Source: Flavobacterium sp. UBA7680 | Lineage (GTDB): Bacteria > Bacteroidota > Bacteroidia > Flavobacteriales > Flavobacteriaceae | NCBI RefSeq assembly: GCF_002482975.1 | Contig: NZ_DLHA01000019.1 | Location: 278,310 to 342,309, forward strand | Direction: 5' to 3' | Length of the DNA stretch: 64,000 bases | Shown here: one piece after another, positions 9,230 through 18,456 of the stretch | Layout: each line of letters begins with the position of its first letter | How positions within the stretch are numbered: position 1 is the stretch's first letter | Translations under genes and position numbers: made by a program | The notes under the pieces: model-generated | What the model was told of the DNA's origin: nothing | The model's input: the letters and a program-made list of their open reading frames with translations, nothing else | Databases searched by the model: none

Positions 9230-9994
9230 TTGATAAGAAAAATTATTCTCTTAGTTGTATTACAATTTTTGACTTGTTCTGTCTTTGGGCAAAATACTGT
9301 GCCAAAAGATTCTATAATGACTGATACCGTAAAAAACATTCGTTTCAATTACAAACAGCTTATCATTCCCGGAATTTTAATTGGATATGGTTTTTGGGGA
9401 AATGAAAGCGGACAGATAAAAAGTTTCAATAATCAAATTCGCGATGAATTTACAGAGGATATTGATCGTAAAATTTCTATAGATGATTTTTCCAGATATG
9501 TTCCTGCTGTTTCCGTTTATGCGCTTAATGCGTTTGGTGTTGAAGGAAAAAATAATATGCGTGACCGTTCTGTCATTTTAATCACTTCAACAATTATAAA
9601 TGTGGGAACTGTTTTTGCTTTAAAATCACTCAGTAATGTGGAACGTCCTGATGGAACTTCAAACAATTCATTTCCTTCAGGTCATACCGCTATAGCTTTT
9701 GCAGGAGCAGAATTTTTGTATCAGGAATATAAAGACAAATCAATATGGTATGGTGTTGCGGGTTATGCTATTGCCACAGGAACCGGAATTTTTCGTATGT
9801 ACAATAACAGACACTGGCTTACAGATGTTGCCGCGGGTGCAGGAATTGGAATTTTGAGTACCAAAATTGCCTATTGGGTAAATCCCTATATTACACGAAA
9901 ATTATGGCATGGTGAACAAAAAAAATCGATGTCATTTATAACTCCATCTTATGATGGCAGAAATTTGACAATCTGCTATTTCAAAACATTTTAG
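9230..9994 (+). CDS. PAP2-family phosphatase (TTG start)
   Basis: Probable periplasmic or membrane-associated lipid phosphatase of 254 residues. The three PAP2 motifs are intact: KSLSNVERP, SFPSGHTA and RMYNNRHWLTD. The best start is TTG at 9230. There is an in-frame stop at 9221 and no ATG between, and only this start gives a signal peptide (about 1-20, ending FGQ) that aligns with the paralogue at 17448. It heads a same-strand run with a two-component system, TonB receptor, LTA-synthase-like enzyme and lipid kinase. Likely substrates are lipid or isoprenoid phosphates; the exact one is not visible. Confidence 0.88.
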   Translation: MIRKIILLVVLQFLTCSVFGQNTVPKDSIMTDTVKNIRFNYKQLIIPGILIGYGFWGNESGQIKSFNNQIRDEFTEDIDRKISIDDFSRYVPAVSVYALNAFGVEGKNNMRDRSVILITSTIINVGTVFALKSLSNVERPDGTSNNSFPSGHTAIAFAGAEFLYQEYKDKSIWYGVAGYAIATGTGIFRMYNNRHWLTDVAAGAGIGILSTKIAYWVNPYITRKLWHGEQKKSMSFITPSYDGRNLTICYFKTF

Positions 9995-10049
9995 GTTTAC
10001 AGGATACTAATATTCAGATTTTCTTCAAAATTCATTTGTAAATTGCGGC

Positions 10050-10727
10050 ATGAAAATTCTTATTATTGAAGATGAGCAAGAAATTGCACAAAGCATCAAA
10101 GAGTACTTTAAAACAAATGGCGTTCAATGCGAAACAGCCCAAAATTACGATTTGGCACTCAGCAAAATCGACAGCTACGATTATGACTGTATTCTGCTGG
10201 ATTTAATGCTGCCAGATGGTGACGGGTTTGATATATTAAAAGAACTAAAAGCGAAGAATAAAACAGAAGGCGTTATTATTATTTCGGCAAAAGAAAATCT
10301 GGAAACACGTTTGGAAGGATTTAATCTCGGCGCAGATGATTATCTTACCAAACCTTTTCATCTTGCTGAACTTTTAGTCCGAATGCAGGCACTTATTCGC
10401 CGCAAGAATTTTAAAGGCAGCAACAGTATCACATTCAATGAAATTGTCATCGAAATTTTCTCAAAGACAGTCTTTGTAAACGATATAAAACTGGATATTA
10501 CCAAAAAAGAACTGGATTTACTGCTCTTTTTAATTGGTAACGAAAATAAGGTATTATCTAAATCGTCAATTGCAGAACATCTTTCTGGCGACATGGCAGA
10601 CATGCTTGATAATCATGATTTTATATATGCACATATTAAAAATCTAAAAAAGAAACTCACACAAGCCGGCAGTGGCGATTATATCAAAACAGTGTACGGT
10701 TTAGGTTATAAATGGGAAAATGAATAA
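10050..10727 (+). CDS. OmpR/PhoB-type response regulator
   Basis: Receiver domain at about 1-115 with acidic pocket E7/D8, phosphoacceptor D51 (ILLDLMLP), and the conserved Lys in LTKPF. The winged-helix output domain (about 130-225) ends TVYGLGYKW. It overlaps its kinase by 8 bases. It sits between a PAP2 phosphatase and envelope-lipid genes and resembles QseB/BasR/PhoP-type regulators that control lipid modification, so its targets may be these neighbours. That is inference from context. Confidence 0.95.
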   Translation: MKILIIEDEQEIAQSIKEYFKTNGVQCETAQNYDLALSKIDSYDYDCILLDLMLPDGDGFDILKELKAKNKTEGVIIISAKENLETRLEGFNLGADDYLTKPFHLAELLVRMQALIRRKNFKGSNSITFNEIVIEIFSKTVFVNDIKLDITKKELDLLLFLIGNENKVLSKSSIAEHLSGDMADMLDNHDFIYAHIKNLKKKLTQAGSGDYIKTVYGLGYKWENE

Positions 10728-11985
10728 CAAAAAACTACTTCGCAAAACAACAAACAGCTTTCTTATATATGCCGTTATCATACTATTGATAGCAGCGCCG
10801 GTATTTTATTATATCTGTCAGTGGCTGTATGTTTATGAAACCGATGAAGTACTGCTTTTTCATAAAGGCGCTTTTGTAAACGAAAGCCACAACAATTACA
10901 CTGCTAGTGATATCGCCGCCTGGAACAAATACAATCCTAATATATCTATTGTTAAAGATATGGGTGTAACAAAAGATTCTATTGTGGGTAAAATGATATT
11001 TGAAGCTTTAGCCAATGAAAAAGAACCGTTTAGAATATTATACGCTCCTGTTGATATCAACGGAAAAAGATATACTTATATAGAAAAGCGAAATTTGGTT
11101 GAAATGGAAGGAATGGTTTTTAGTGTAGCCGTTATGTTTCTGTTTATCATCATCATTTTACTTACCGGAATAATCTGGATTTCAAAAAGATCAGCAAAAA
11201 TTATCTGGAAACCTTTTTACAACACATTAAGTCAAATAGAAGATTTTGAAATTGATAAAAATAATCCGCCTCATTTTATTCCGACCGATATCGACGAATT
11301 CGCACGTTTAAATAAAAGTCTCGAAAGTTTAATCGAAAAAAATACAGCCATTTATAAAAGCCAGCGCGAATTTGTAGAAAACGCAGCACATGAACTTCAA
11401 ACACCTTTAGCATTATTTCAAACCAAAATTGACATTCTGCAGCAATTAGAATTAAACGAAGAACAATCGACTTTAGTTGGTTCTTTAAATAAAGATGTAT
11501 CCAGACTCAACAGACTGAATAAAAACCTTTTATTACTTTCTAAAATTGATAATGAAAGTTATCTAGAAAAAAATACCATTAGTTTAAATGAGTATTTTGA
11601 GAAACATCTGGACTTTTTTACAGAACAGGCCAAAGCTAAAAACCTAACCATTCAAACTGATTTAAAAGATACTTTAAGCGTTCAGGGAAATGCAGCATTG
11701 GCAGAAGTGTTATTAAATAATTTATTTCTTAATGCTATTCGCCATAATAAAAAGGATGGCAGAATAGGAATTCAAATAGAAAATAATACCGTTCGATTTA
11801 CCAACACAGGTCAGGAAACAGCTTTGGCAGCAGAAAATATTTTCAATCGTTTTTCAAAAGTAAATCCTTCTTCACAAGGAAATGGACTCGGATTGGCGAT
11901 CATTAAAAAGATATGCGAAATCAATCATTGGGAAATTCATTATTTTTTTAATGATAATCTGCACATTTTTGAAGTGAAATTTTAA
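10720..11985 (+). CDS. Sensor histidine kinase of the envelope-lipid cluster
   Basis: 421 residues: membrane segments at about 14-36 and 130-155, a periplasmic domain of about 95 residues between them, a HAMP-like linker, phosphoacceptor His about residue 224 in AAHELQTP, then a HATPase domain with LNNLFLNAIRHN and GNGLGLAI. The ATPase part is compact, without a long DxGxG stretch (FTNTGQ instead of a classical G1 box), but kinases of this subgroup often look so. Partner of the regulator at 10050. Confidence 0.93.
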   Translation: MNNKKLLRKTTNSFLIYAVIILLIAAPVFYYICQWLYVYETDEVLLFHKGAFVNESHNNYTASDIAAWNKYNPNISIVKDMGVTKDSIVGKMIFEALANEKEPFRILYAPVDINGKRYTYIEKRNLVEMEGMVFSVAVMFLFIIIILLTGIIWISKRSAKIIWKPFYNTLSQIEDFEIDKNNPPHFIPTDIDEFARLNKSLESLIEKNTAIYKSQREFVENAAHELQTPLALFQTKIDILQQLELNEEQSTLVGSLNKDVSRLNRLNKNLLLLSKIDNESYLEKNTISLNEYFEKHLDFFTEQAKAKNLTIQTDLKDTLSVQGNAALAEVLLNNLFLNAIRHNKKDGRIGIQIENNTVRFTNTGQETALAAENIFNRFSKVNPSSQGNGLGLAIIKKICEINHWEIHYFFNDNLHIFEVKF

Positions 11986-12019
11986 AAATTCAAACTTCCT
12001 ACAGAATCGGTTATGAACT

Positions 12020-12048
12020 TTGTACTATTCTTTTTTTAAATAGTACAA
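12020..12048. promoter_or_regulatory. Perfect inverted repeat directly before a start codon
   Basis: TTGTACTATT at 12020-12029 and AATAGTACAA at 12039-12048 are perfect 10-base arms around a 9-base T-rich spacer. The second arm ends at the base before the ATG of the TonB receptor gene. It covers where a ribosome-binding site would lie. It could be an operator or an RNA hairpin affecting translation. The left arm overlaps a GAACTTTG sequence (12016-12023) that resembles a -7 box. Confidence 0.6.
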
Positions 12049-14460
12049 ATGAAATCAAAAACAATACTGCTGTTATCTTTTCTATTGATAATAGTACTGC
12101 AGCTATCCGCCCAAAAAAAATCGGTAACCATTTCCGGAATCGTAAAAGACAGTAATTCTAAAACGGCAATACCTTATGCTAATGTGGTTTTAAAATCTTC
12201 TAAAGATTCTAAAATTTTCTTTGGCACTGTAAGCGGTGAAGACGGACGTTTTACCATTGCAGCTGTAAATTCGGGAAACTACATTTTAGAAGTCAGCGTT
12301 GTTGGTTTTAAAACCAAATCCCAAACTTTATTTGTGGGCAGTCTTTCTGATTATTTAGACCTTGGAAACATTGAAATTCAAGAAGATATCAATACTTTAT
12401 CAGAAGTCGTTGTTAGTTCAAAAGCACAGCAAAATCCTGTAACATTAGATAAAAAAGTTTTTGCTGTTGCTGATAATATTACGCAAAGCGGAGGCTCTGT
12501 TTTGCAATCCATGCAGAATTTACCCGGAGTTACCGTTCAAAACGGAAAAGTACAATTAAGAGGAAATGATAAAGTCACCATTTTAATTGATGGCAAACAA
12601 ACTGCTTTGACAGGATTTGGAAATCAGTCCGGACTCGATAATATTCCGGCTTCTGCCATCGAAAAAATTGAAATTATAAACAATCCATCTTCTAAATATG
12701 ATGCCAACGGAAATGCCGGAATCATCAATATTATCTACAAAAAAAACAAACAAGACGGATTAAACGGAAAAATAGGAATTAGTTCGGGATACGGAGCTTT
12801 GTGGGAGCGTCAGGCGAATCTGCCAACGATAAGACCTCAATATAAAGTGACACCTAAAATTAATCCGAGCCTTTCGTTAAACTACAGAAAAGATAAAATA
12901 AATGCTTATTTACAAGCCGATTATCTCTACACAGAAACACTAAATAAAAATGAATTTGTTACCAGAACTTATGATGACGGCAGCATAATTAATCAACAGA
13001 CAAAGCGAAATCGGGATACGCATTTTACGACACTTAAAACCGGAATTGACTGGAATTATAACGACCGAAATACCTTTTCTTTTTCTGGTCTTTATGGCCG
13101 TGAAAAAATTATGGATCATGGAGATGAACCTTTCTTTAATGAAGATAATACGGAGCGTTTGCGTTTGTGGCAGTTTTTAGAAGATGAGCTTAAAACAACT
13201 GTTATGGTAAGCGGTTCTTATCAGCATAAATTCAAACAGGCTGGGCGTAAATTAAATGCAGGAATTAATTATACGTATCATCAGGAAGATGAAAAATATT
13301 TCTTTGATAATATTCTGCCAGCGTCTAGAGGACAAGATGCCTTTAAACTGCTTTCGGATGAAAAAGTAATCGACCTTAATTTAGATTATGTACAGCCATT
13401 AAAATACGGACGTTTTGAAACCGGAATTAAATTTAGAAACAGAGAGATTCCTACCAATATGCAGTTTTTTCCGGGAGAAAATTCTCCAATAGATGCAAAT
13501 GCCGGAGGCTGGGCGACTTATAAAGAAATCATTCCGGCTGTTTACGGTAGTTATATTTATGAAAGTGAAAGAATTGAAGCTGAACTGGGGCTTCGTTATG
13601 AATATGTCGATCTTAAGTACGATGTAAATCCTAATCATCCTACTTATAAAAGCAACGGATATAATTATACAGAACCTTTTCCGAGTGTTAAACTGGCTTA
13701 TAAAATTGATGATAAAAACAAATTCACCGCTTTTTATAACCGCCGTGTCGACAGGCCAAATGAAGTCGATATACGTATTTTTCCAAAATACGATGATGCC
13801 GAGATTATTAAAGTAGGAAACCCTGCCCTGCGCCCGCAATATACAAGCGCGTTTGAAGTAGGTTATAAAACCGATTTTAACAAAGGCTATTTTTTAACCT
13901 CTTTGTATTATCGCGTTATAAACGGAACTATTACCAGAATTGCGACTACAGTTCCCGGCAGTTCGTTGATTTATAACGTATTTCAAAATGCTCTGGAAAG
14001 TTCTTCTTTTGGTGCCGAAATTGTGTACGCAAAAGAAATCAATTCGTGGTATTCTTTCAACATCAATGGAAACATATATAAAAATACAATAGATGCCTTT
14101 ACGGTCACCAATTTATATCCTGTTCCATCAACTTACACGGGCAGTCTTCAGGAAATAACTTCGGGAAATGTAAAATGGAACAATACTTTTTTATTCAATA
14201 AAACACTTTCCGGTCAGGTTTCTATGGTATATCTCGCACCAGACATAATTCCGCAGGGAAAAATAGATTCCCGCTTTTCTACAGATTTGGGTATAAAAAA
14301 GATCGTTCAAAAAGGAAAAGGCGAAATATTTTTAAATGCCACAGATGTTTTCAATACGCTGGTAATCAAAAAAGAAATTCAAGGCGAAGGATTTCGCTAT
14401 ACAAGCAAGGATTATTATGAAACACAAGTTGTTCGTTTTGGGTACAGTTACAAGTTTTAA
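12049..14460 (+). CDS. TonB-dependent receptor / outer-membrane beta-barrel protein
   Basis: 803 residues. Signal peptide about 1-21 (LQLSAQ). Carboxypeptidase-regulatory-like domain about 24-110. A plug-like domain follows (about 115-235) with the motif VLIDGKQ and NNPSSKYDANGNAGIINI, characteristic of the OMP_b-brl_3 group of TonB receptors. The beta-barrel runs to the aromatic C terminus (YSYKF). Receptors of this group are often controlled by an adjacent two-component system, as here. No SusD partner is present. The cargo is unknown; its place among lipid-modifying enzymes suggests envelope remodelling or stress. Confidence 0.9.
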   Translation: MKSKTILLLSFLLIIVLQLSAQKKSVTISGIVKDSNSKTAIPYANVVLKSSKDSKIFFGTVSGEDGRFTIAAVNSGNYILEVSVVGFKTKSQTLFVGSLSDYLDLGNIEIQEDINTLSEVVVSSKAQQNPVTLDKKVFAVADNITQSGGSVLQSMQNLPGVTVQNGKVQLRGNDKVTILIDGKQTALTGFGNQSGLDNIPASAIEKIEIINNPSSKYDANGNAGIINIIYKKNKQDGLNGKIGISSGYGALWERQANLPTIRPQYKVTPKINPSLSLNYRKDKINAYLQADYLYTETLNKNEFVTRTYDDGSIINQQTKRNRDTHFTTLKTGIDWNYNDRNTFSFSGLYGREKIMDHGDEPFFNEDNTERLRLWQFLEDELKTTVMVSGSYQHKFKQAGRKLNAGINYTYHQEDEKYFFDNILPASRGQDAFKLLSDEKVIDLNLDYVQPLKYGRFETGIKFRNREIPTNMQFFPGENSPIDANAGGWATYKEIIPAVYGSYIYESERIEAELGLRYEYVDLKYDVNPNHPTYKSNGYNYTEPFPSVKLAYKIDDKNKFTAFYNRRVDRPNEVDIRIFPKYDDAEIIKVGNPALRPQYTSAFEVGYKTDFNKGYFLTSLYYRVINGTITRIATTVPGSSLIYNVFQNALESSSFGAEIVYAKEINSWYSFNINGNIYKNTIDAFTVTNLYPVPSTYTGSLQEITSGNVKWNNTFLFNKTLSGQVSMVYLAPDIIPQGKIDSRFSTDLGIKKIVQKGKGEIFLNATDVFNTLVIKKEIQGEGFRYTSKDYYETQVVRFGYSYKF

Positions 14461-14535
14461 CGGTATCCAAAATGAAATTCAAAATTAATTCAGAATTGCA
14501 TTATAAAATTTGCATACGAATGTTAAATAATAATT

Positions 14536-16494
14536 ATGAACAAATTATCTTCAAAGTTCGGCAGATATTCACTGTTGATGCATTTTATTTTTTGGTTTTT
14601 AATACTATCTCAATTTTTAAGAATTTCCTTTTTTATATGGCAGTATAGTGAAGTTTCGTGGAATATTATCGATCTTTTAAGAACCCTTGTAACAGGTCTT
14701 TTCTTTGATTTTGGTACTGTTGCTTTCATCTCTATTTGCAGTGTATTATATTATACTGTAATGCCAAATAAATGGGTTGGTTCTTTTTTAGATAAAATCT
14801 TAATTTACTTTTTTACATCCTTAACCGTTTTTATTCTTGTTTTTACTTTTTTTGCCGAATTGACATTTTGGGATGAATTTAAAACACGATTTAATTTCAT
14901 AGCCGTTGATTATCTTATATATACGCATGAAGTTGTAGCTAACATTCAACAGTCCTATCCCCTGCCCGTTTTAATTGGCGGCGTATTACTGCTTACTTTT
15001 GTGTTTCTGTTTATCTTTTATAAAAGAGGTGCTTTTACAACTACGTTTACTTCTAAAGCAAATTTAAAAACGAGACTTTCGGTTTTATTATCTACCATTT
15101 GCATTGCTTTATTTTTTGGTTTCTTTATTACCAATAATCAGGCAGAATGGTCTCAAAATAGATACAATTCAGAAATATCAAAATCAGGTATTTATTCCTT
15201 TTTTGCCGCTTTTAGAAACAACCAAATGAAATATGTTGATTTCTATACTTCTATACATAATGATAAAGCTTTTGGCCTTATTAAAAAGAAATTAGCCGAT
15301 CCTAATGCTATTTATACCCGAAAAGATTATTCGATTCATAGAAAAATTACAGACTCTATTCCTTCTCTTGAAAACAAAAATGTTGTGTTTGTTTTGGTAG
15401 AAAGTCTGAGCGGAAGTTTTTTGCAAGAATTTGGAAATAAAGAAAACATCACGCCTTTTCTGGATAGTCTTGCCCAAAAGAGCATCTTTTTTGAAAATTT
15501 ATATGCCACAGGAACCAGAACCGTAAGAGGAATGGAAGCCGTGACTTTGTGTATTCCGCCTACTCCGGGTCAAAGTATTGTAAAAAGACCCGACAATAAA
15601 AATTTATATACGGTTTGCAGTGTTTTCAAATCCAGAAAATACGACTGTAATTTTTTCTACGGCGGCGACGGTTATTTTGATAATATGAACGCTTATTTTG
15701 GCGGAAACGGATTTAATATTTACGATCGCGGACGCGGAAGTGTATTGAGCGATGAGATCAAAACGACTCGTAATAATATCAACGACAATGAAGTAACTTT
15801 TGAAAATGCGTGGGGAATTTGCGACGAAGACATTTTTAATAAAATGCTAAAAGTAGCCGATTCACAATATAAAACCGGAAAGCCGTTTTTCAATTTTGTA
15901 ATGACAACATCTAATCACCGACCTTTTACTTATCCTTCGGGAAAAATTGATATTCCTTCGGGAACAAGTCGTGAAGGTGCTGTAAAATATACTGATTTTG
16001 CGCTAAAAGAATTATTCAGAAAAGCCCAGACAAAACCTTGGTTTAAAAATACCGTTTTTGTAATAATTGCAGATCATTGTGCCAGCAGTGCCGGAAAAGA
16101 TGAAATTGATGTGGCCAACTATCATATTCCTGCTTTCATTGTTAACTTTCCCGAAAATCAAAATCAGAAAATAGCGCAGCAATGTTCTCAAATTGATTTA
16201 TGGCCTACGCTTTTTTCACTGTTTCATTGGGATTATGAATCTGATTTTTTTGGAAAAAACGTTTTGGATTCTCAATTTGAACAACGTGCTTTAATGGGAA
16301 CTTATCGAAAATTAGTTTTAATGAAAAAAGATAAAGTAATGATTTTATCAGATCAGAAAAAGCAGGCGTTTTATTCCTGGAATAAAGAAGATAACAGTCT
16401 GAAATCACTTCCGATAGATCAGTCTTTTTTAGAAGAAACCATTTCGTGGTACCAAACCGCCGATTTCCTTTTTACCAATAAACTTTTACAATAA
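14536..16494 (+). CDS. LTA-synthase-like membrane sulfatase-fold phosphotransferase
   Basis: 652 residues. Five hydrophobic segments lie within about residues 10-200, then an extracytoplasmic sulfatase-fold domain. The LtaS-type catalytic set is visible: metal-ligand Glu in VLVESLSG, nucleophile Thr in TRTVRGMEA, His in SNHRPF, and the Asp-His pair in IADHCAS. LtaS enzymes move phosphoglycerol from phosphatidylglycerol to an acceptor, releasing diacylglycerol; related enzymes make osmoregulated glucans or move phosphoethanolamine. The stop codon overlaps the start of a diacylglycerol-kinase-like gene (TAATG), which would recycle such a by-product. The acceptor is unknown. Confidence 0.87.
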   Translation: MNKLSSKFGRYSLLMHFIFWFLILSQFLRISFFIWQYSEVSWNIIDLLRTLVTGLFFDFGTVAFISICSVLYYTVMPNKWVGSFLDKILIYFFTSLTVFILVFTFFAELTFWDEFKTRFNFIAVDYLIYTHEVVANIQQSYPLPVLIGGVLLLTFVFLFIFYKRGAFTTTFTSKANLKTRLSVLLSTICIALFFGFFITNNQAEWSQNRYNSEISKSGIYSFFAAFRNNQMKYVDFYTSIHNDKAFGLIKKKLADPNAIYTRKDYSIHRKITDSIPSLENKNVVFVLVESLSGSFLQEFGNKENITPFLDSLAQKSIFFENLYATGTRTVRGMEAVTLCIPPTPGQSIVKRPDNKNLYTVCSVFKSRKYDCNFFYGGDGYFDNMNAYFGGNGFNIYDRGRGSVLSDEIKTTRNNINDNEVTFENAWGICDEDIFNKMLKVADSQYKTGKPFFNFVMTTSNHRPFTYPSGKIDIPSGTSREGAVKYTDFALKELFRKAQTKPWFKNTVFVIIADHCASSAGKDEIDVANYHIPAFIVNFPENQNQKIAQQCSQIDLWPTLFSLFHWDYESDFFGKNVLDSQFEQRALMGTYRKLVLMKKDKVMILSDQKKQAFYSWNKEDNSLKSLPIDQSFLEETISWYQTADFLFTNKLLQ

Positions 16495-17378
16495 TGATTT
16501 ACATTCATTTTATAATCAACCCCATTTCCGGAAGCGGCAAACACAATTTGTCTGCGTCTTATATCTTAAGCCAATTTCCTAAAGATAAATATAAAATTGA
16601 GGTTGATTATACAAATCAAAAAAAGCATGCAATTGAACTTACAAAAGCGGCCATTGCACAAAATCCAGATTATATAATTGCATGCGGCGGAGACGGAACG
16701 ATAAATGAAGTAGCTTCTTCACTTATAGGAACTTCCATAAAATTAGGAATTGTTCCTGTAGGTTCAGGAAACGGATTGGCCTCTAATTTGAATATTCCAA
16801 GAGATTTTGATAAAGCAATTGCTATCATTAAAAAAGGGCATGCAACAGCAATGGATGTAGGACAAGTAAATGATAAATACTTTTTTAGCAATATGGGTAT
16901 TGGCATCGATGCGCTTATTATTAAAAAATACGAACGAGCAGGAAAAAGAACACTTCCGGCTTATATTAAAGCAGCAACGTCTTCGAGCTTAGAATTTAAA
17001 CCTCAAAAAACAATTGTGCAATTTGATAATCAAATGCTTGAAATAAATCCGCTGATGTTGTTTATATCCAATTCTAACGAAATGGGTTACAATATGAGTC
17101 TTACGCCAAAAGCAAGTCTTCAGGATGGATTATTGGATATGATTGTAATTCCGAAATTGTCTTTTTTAGAAAAAATAATGCTGGGTTTTAATGTGCTTCG
17201 AAATTCAATCGAAAAATTCAAAAAAGCGCAGCACTTTTTAGTAAAAGAAATTAAAATTGAAATGCCGTCAAAAATCTTTATCGATTCTCAAATTGACGGA
17301 GAACAGCATAATTTGAAAACAAATAAATTAAACATCAAAATACTGCCAGGAGCGCTGAACGTTTTAGTAGATTTATAA
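16494..17378 (+). CDS. Diacylglycerol-kinase-family lipid kinase (YegS/DgkB type)
   Basis: 294 residues with the DAGK catalytic domain: INPISGSGK near the N terminus, the nucleotide motif CGGDGTINEVA at about 62-72, and VGSGNGLA around residue 85. Soluble, no signal peptide. It is translationally coupled to the LTA-synthase-like gene by a one-base overlap. In Gram-positive bacteria DgkB phosphorylates diacylglycerol left by LtaS; the pairing here suggests the same recycling role, or a related lipid. This is inferred from gene order. A terminator follows. Confidence 0.9.
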   Translation: MIYIHFIINPISGSGKHNLSASYILSQFPKDKYKIEVDYTNQKKHAIELTKAAIAQNPDYIIACGGDGTINEVASSLIGTSIKLGIVPVGSGNGLASNLNIPRDFDKAIAIIKKGHATAMDVGQVNDKYFFSNMGIGIDALIIKKYERAGKRTLPAYIKAATSSSLEFKPQKTIVQFDNQMLEINPLMLFISNSNEMGYNMSLTPKASLQDGLLDMIVIPKLSFLEKIMLGFNVLRNSIEKFKKAQHFLVKEIKIEMPSKIFIDSQIDGEQHNLKTNKLNIKILPGALNVLVDL

Positions 17379-17384
17379 AAATAT

Positions 17385-17433
17385 AATTCCATAGAAAGAA
17401 CCTTTTTTAATTCTCTCTATGGAATATTTTTTT
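17385..17433 (+). terminator. Hairpin terminator between lipid kinase and inverted PAP2 gene
   Basis: Arms AATTCCATAGAAAGAA and TTCTCTCTATGGAATA pair with one mismatch, followed by a run of seven T. It ends the plus-strand cluster and probably also stops reading from the convergent PAP2 gene. Confidence 0.8.
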
Positions 17434-17447
17434 GCTTAAAGTCAGAT

Positions 17448-18206
17448 TTAAAATTGTCTCACAAAGCTGCAGCCCAATTCTTTTCCGTTATAAAAAGGCA
17501 TAATCATTGAGGTAGTTTTGTTTTCTTTTGAAGATTTAAAAACTTTATTCTGCAAATACGGATACATCCAATATGCCGCTTTTGTACTTAAAATTCCAAT
17601 TCCTGCGCCTGCAACAACATCTGTAAGCCAGTGTCTGTCATTGTACATTCTAAAAAGTCCCGTTCCTGTCGCCACTGCATATCCTGCAATTCCATACCAA
17701 ATCGATTGATCTTTATATTCCTGATACATAAATTCTGCTCCTGCAAAAGCGGTGGCAGTATGTCCTGAAGGAAAAGAATTGTTAGAAGATCCGTCCGGTC
17801 TTTCTACTTTGGTAATATTTTTTAAAGCAAATACCGAAGCACTCATCATCAAATAAGAACTTGCTAAAATAATAGAACGGTCTTTCAAATTATTTTTTCC
17901 TTTTACACCAAAAGCATTTAAGCCGTATACAGAAGCCGCAGGCGCCCATTGCGAGAAATCATCAATAGAGATTTTATGATCAATATCTTCATTTACTTCT
18001 TCCTTAATTTGTGCATTATAAGTTTTAAGCTGGTCACTTTCTAAACCAATAAAACCATACCCAAGAAGAACGCTGGGAATGATCAATTGTTTGTAGTTAA
18101 ACTTTAAATTGTGTACAGTATCTTGTACTGCAATTGTATCACTTACTGTGTTTTGGGCACAAATAGAAGTCATACCAAAAATAAATAAGAGGAACGTTTT
18201 TCGCAT
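17448..18206 (-). CDS. PAP2-family phosphatase, paralogue of the gene at 9230
   Basis: 252 residues with a signal peptide (about 1-17, ending ICAQ) and all three PAP2 motifs: KNITKVERP, SFPSGHTA and RMYNDRHWLTD. It is closely similar along its whole length to the protein at 9230, including the family-specific stretch FNYKQLIIP. It faces the lipid cluster from the other side, so the pair forms a long inverted duplication. A CAACTTTG sequence on the minus strand at 18294-18301 may be its -7 box. Likely a lipid or isoprenoid phosphate phosphatase. Confidence 0.9.
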   Translation of the reverse strand: MRKTFLLFIFGMTSICAQNTVSDTIAVQDTVHNLKFNYKQLIIPSVLLGYGFIGLESDQLKTYNAQIKEEVNEDIDHKISIDDFSQWAPAASVYGLNAFGVKGKNNLKDRSIILASSYLMMSASVFALKNITKVERPDGSSNNSFPSGHTATAFAGAEFMYQEYKDQSIWYGIAGYAVATGTGLFRMYNDRHWLTDVVAGAGIGILSTKAAYWMYPYLQNKVFKSSKENKTTSMIMPFYNGKELGCSFVRQF

Positions 18207-18362
18207 TTTAAATGAAAATTAGAAATTAATAATTACGCTTGGTGATTAAAATAAACGTAGTTTTTCCTCATAGAAAACAATTAAATTATTAGGCAAAGTT
18301 GAACACCAATTTTGAAGAAATTCTGTATTTTGAAAGTAATGGAGAAAATATTTAGAGAAAAC

Positions 18363-18402
18363 AAAAAACGACCAGATATAAAACATATCTGATCGTTTTT
18401 AA
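18363..18402 (-). terminator. Terminator of the GH87-like gene
   Basis: Arms AACGACCAGATAT and ATATCTGATCGTT pair with one wobble and are flanked by A and T runs, about 55 bases beyond the stop codon of the glucanase gene. The rest of 18207-18456 shows no gene. Confidence 0.8.
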
Positions 18403-18456
18403 AGAGGAATAATTTGAACTGTAAAAGTTGAAACCTTTACATAAAACTCTAATTTA

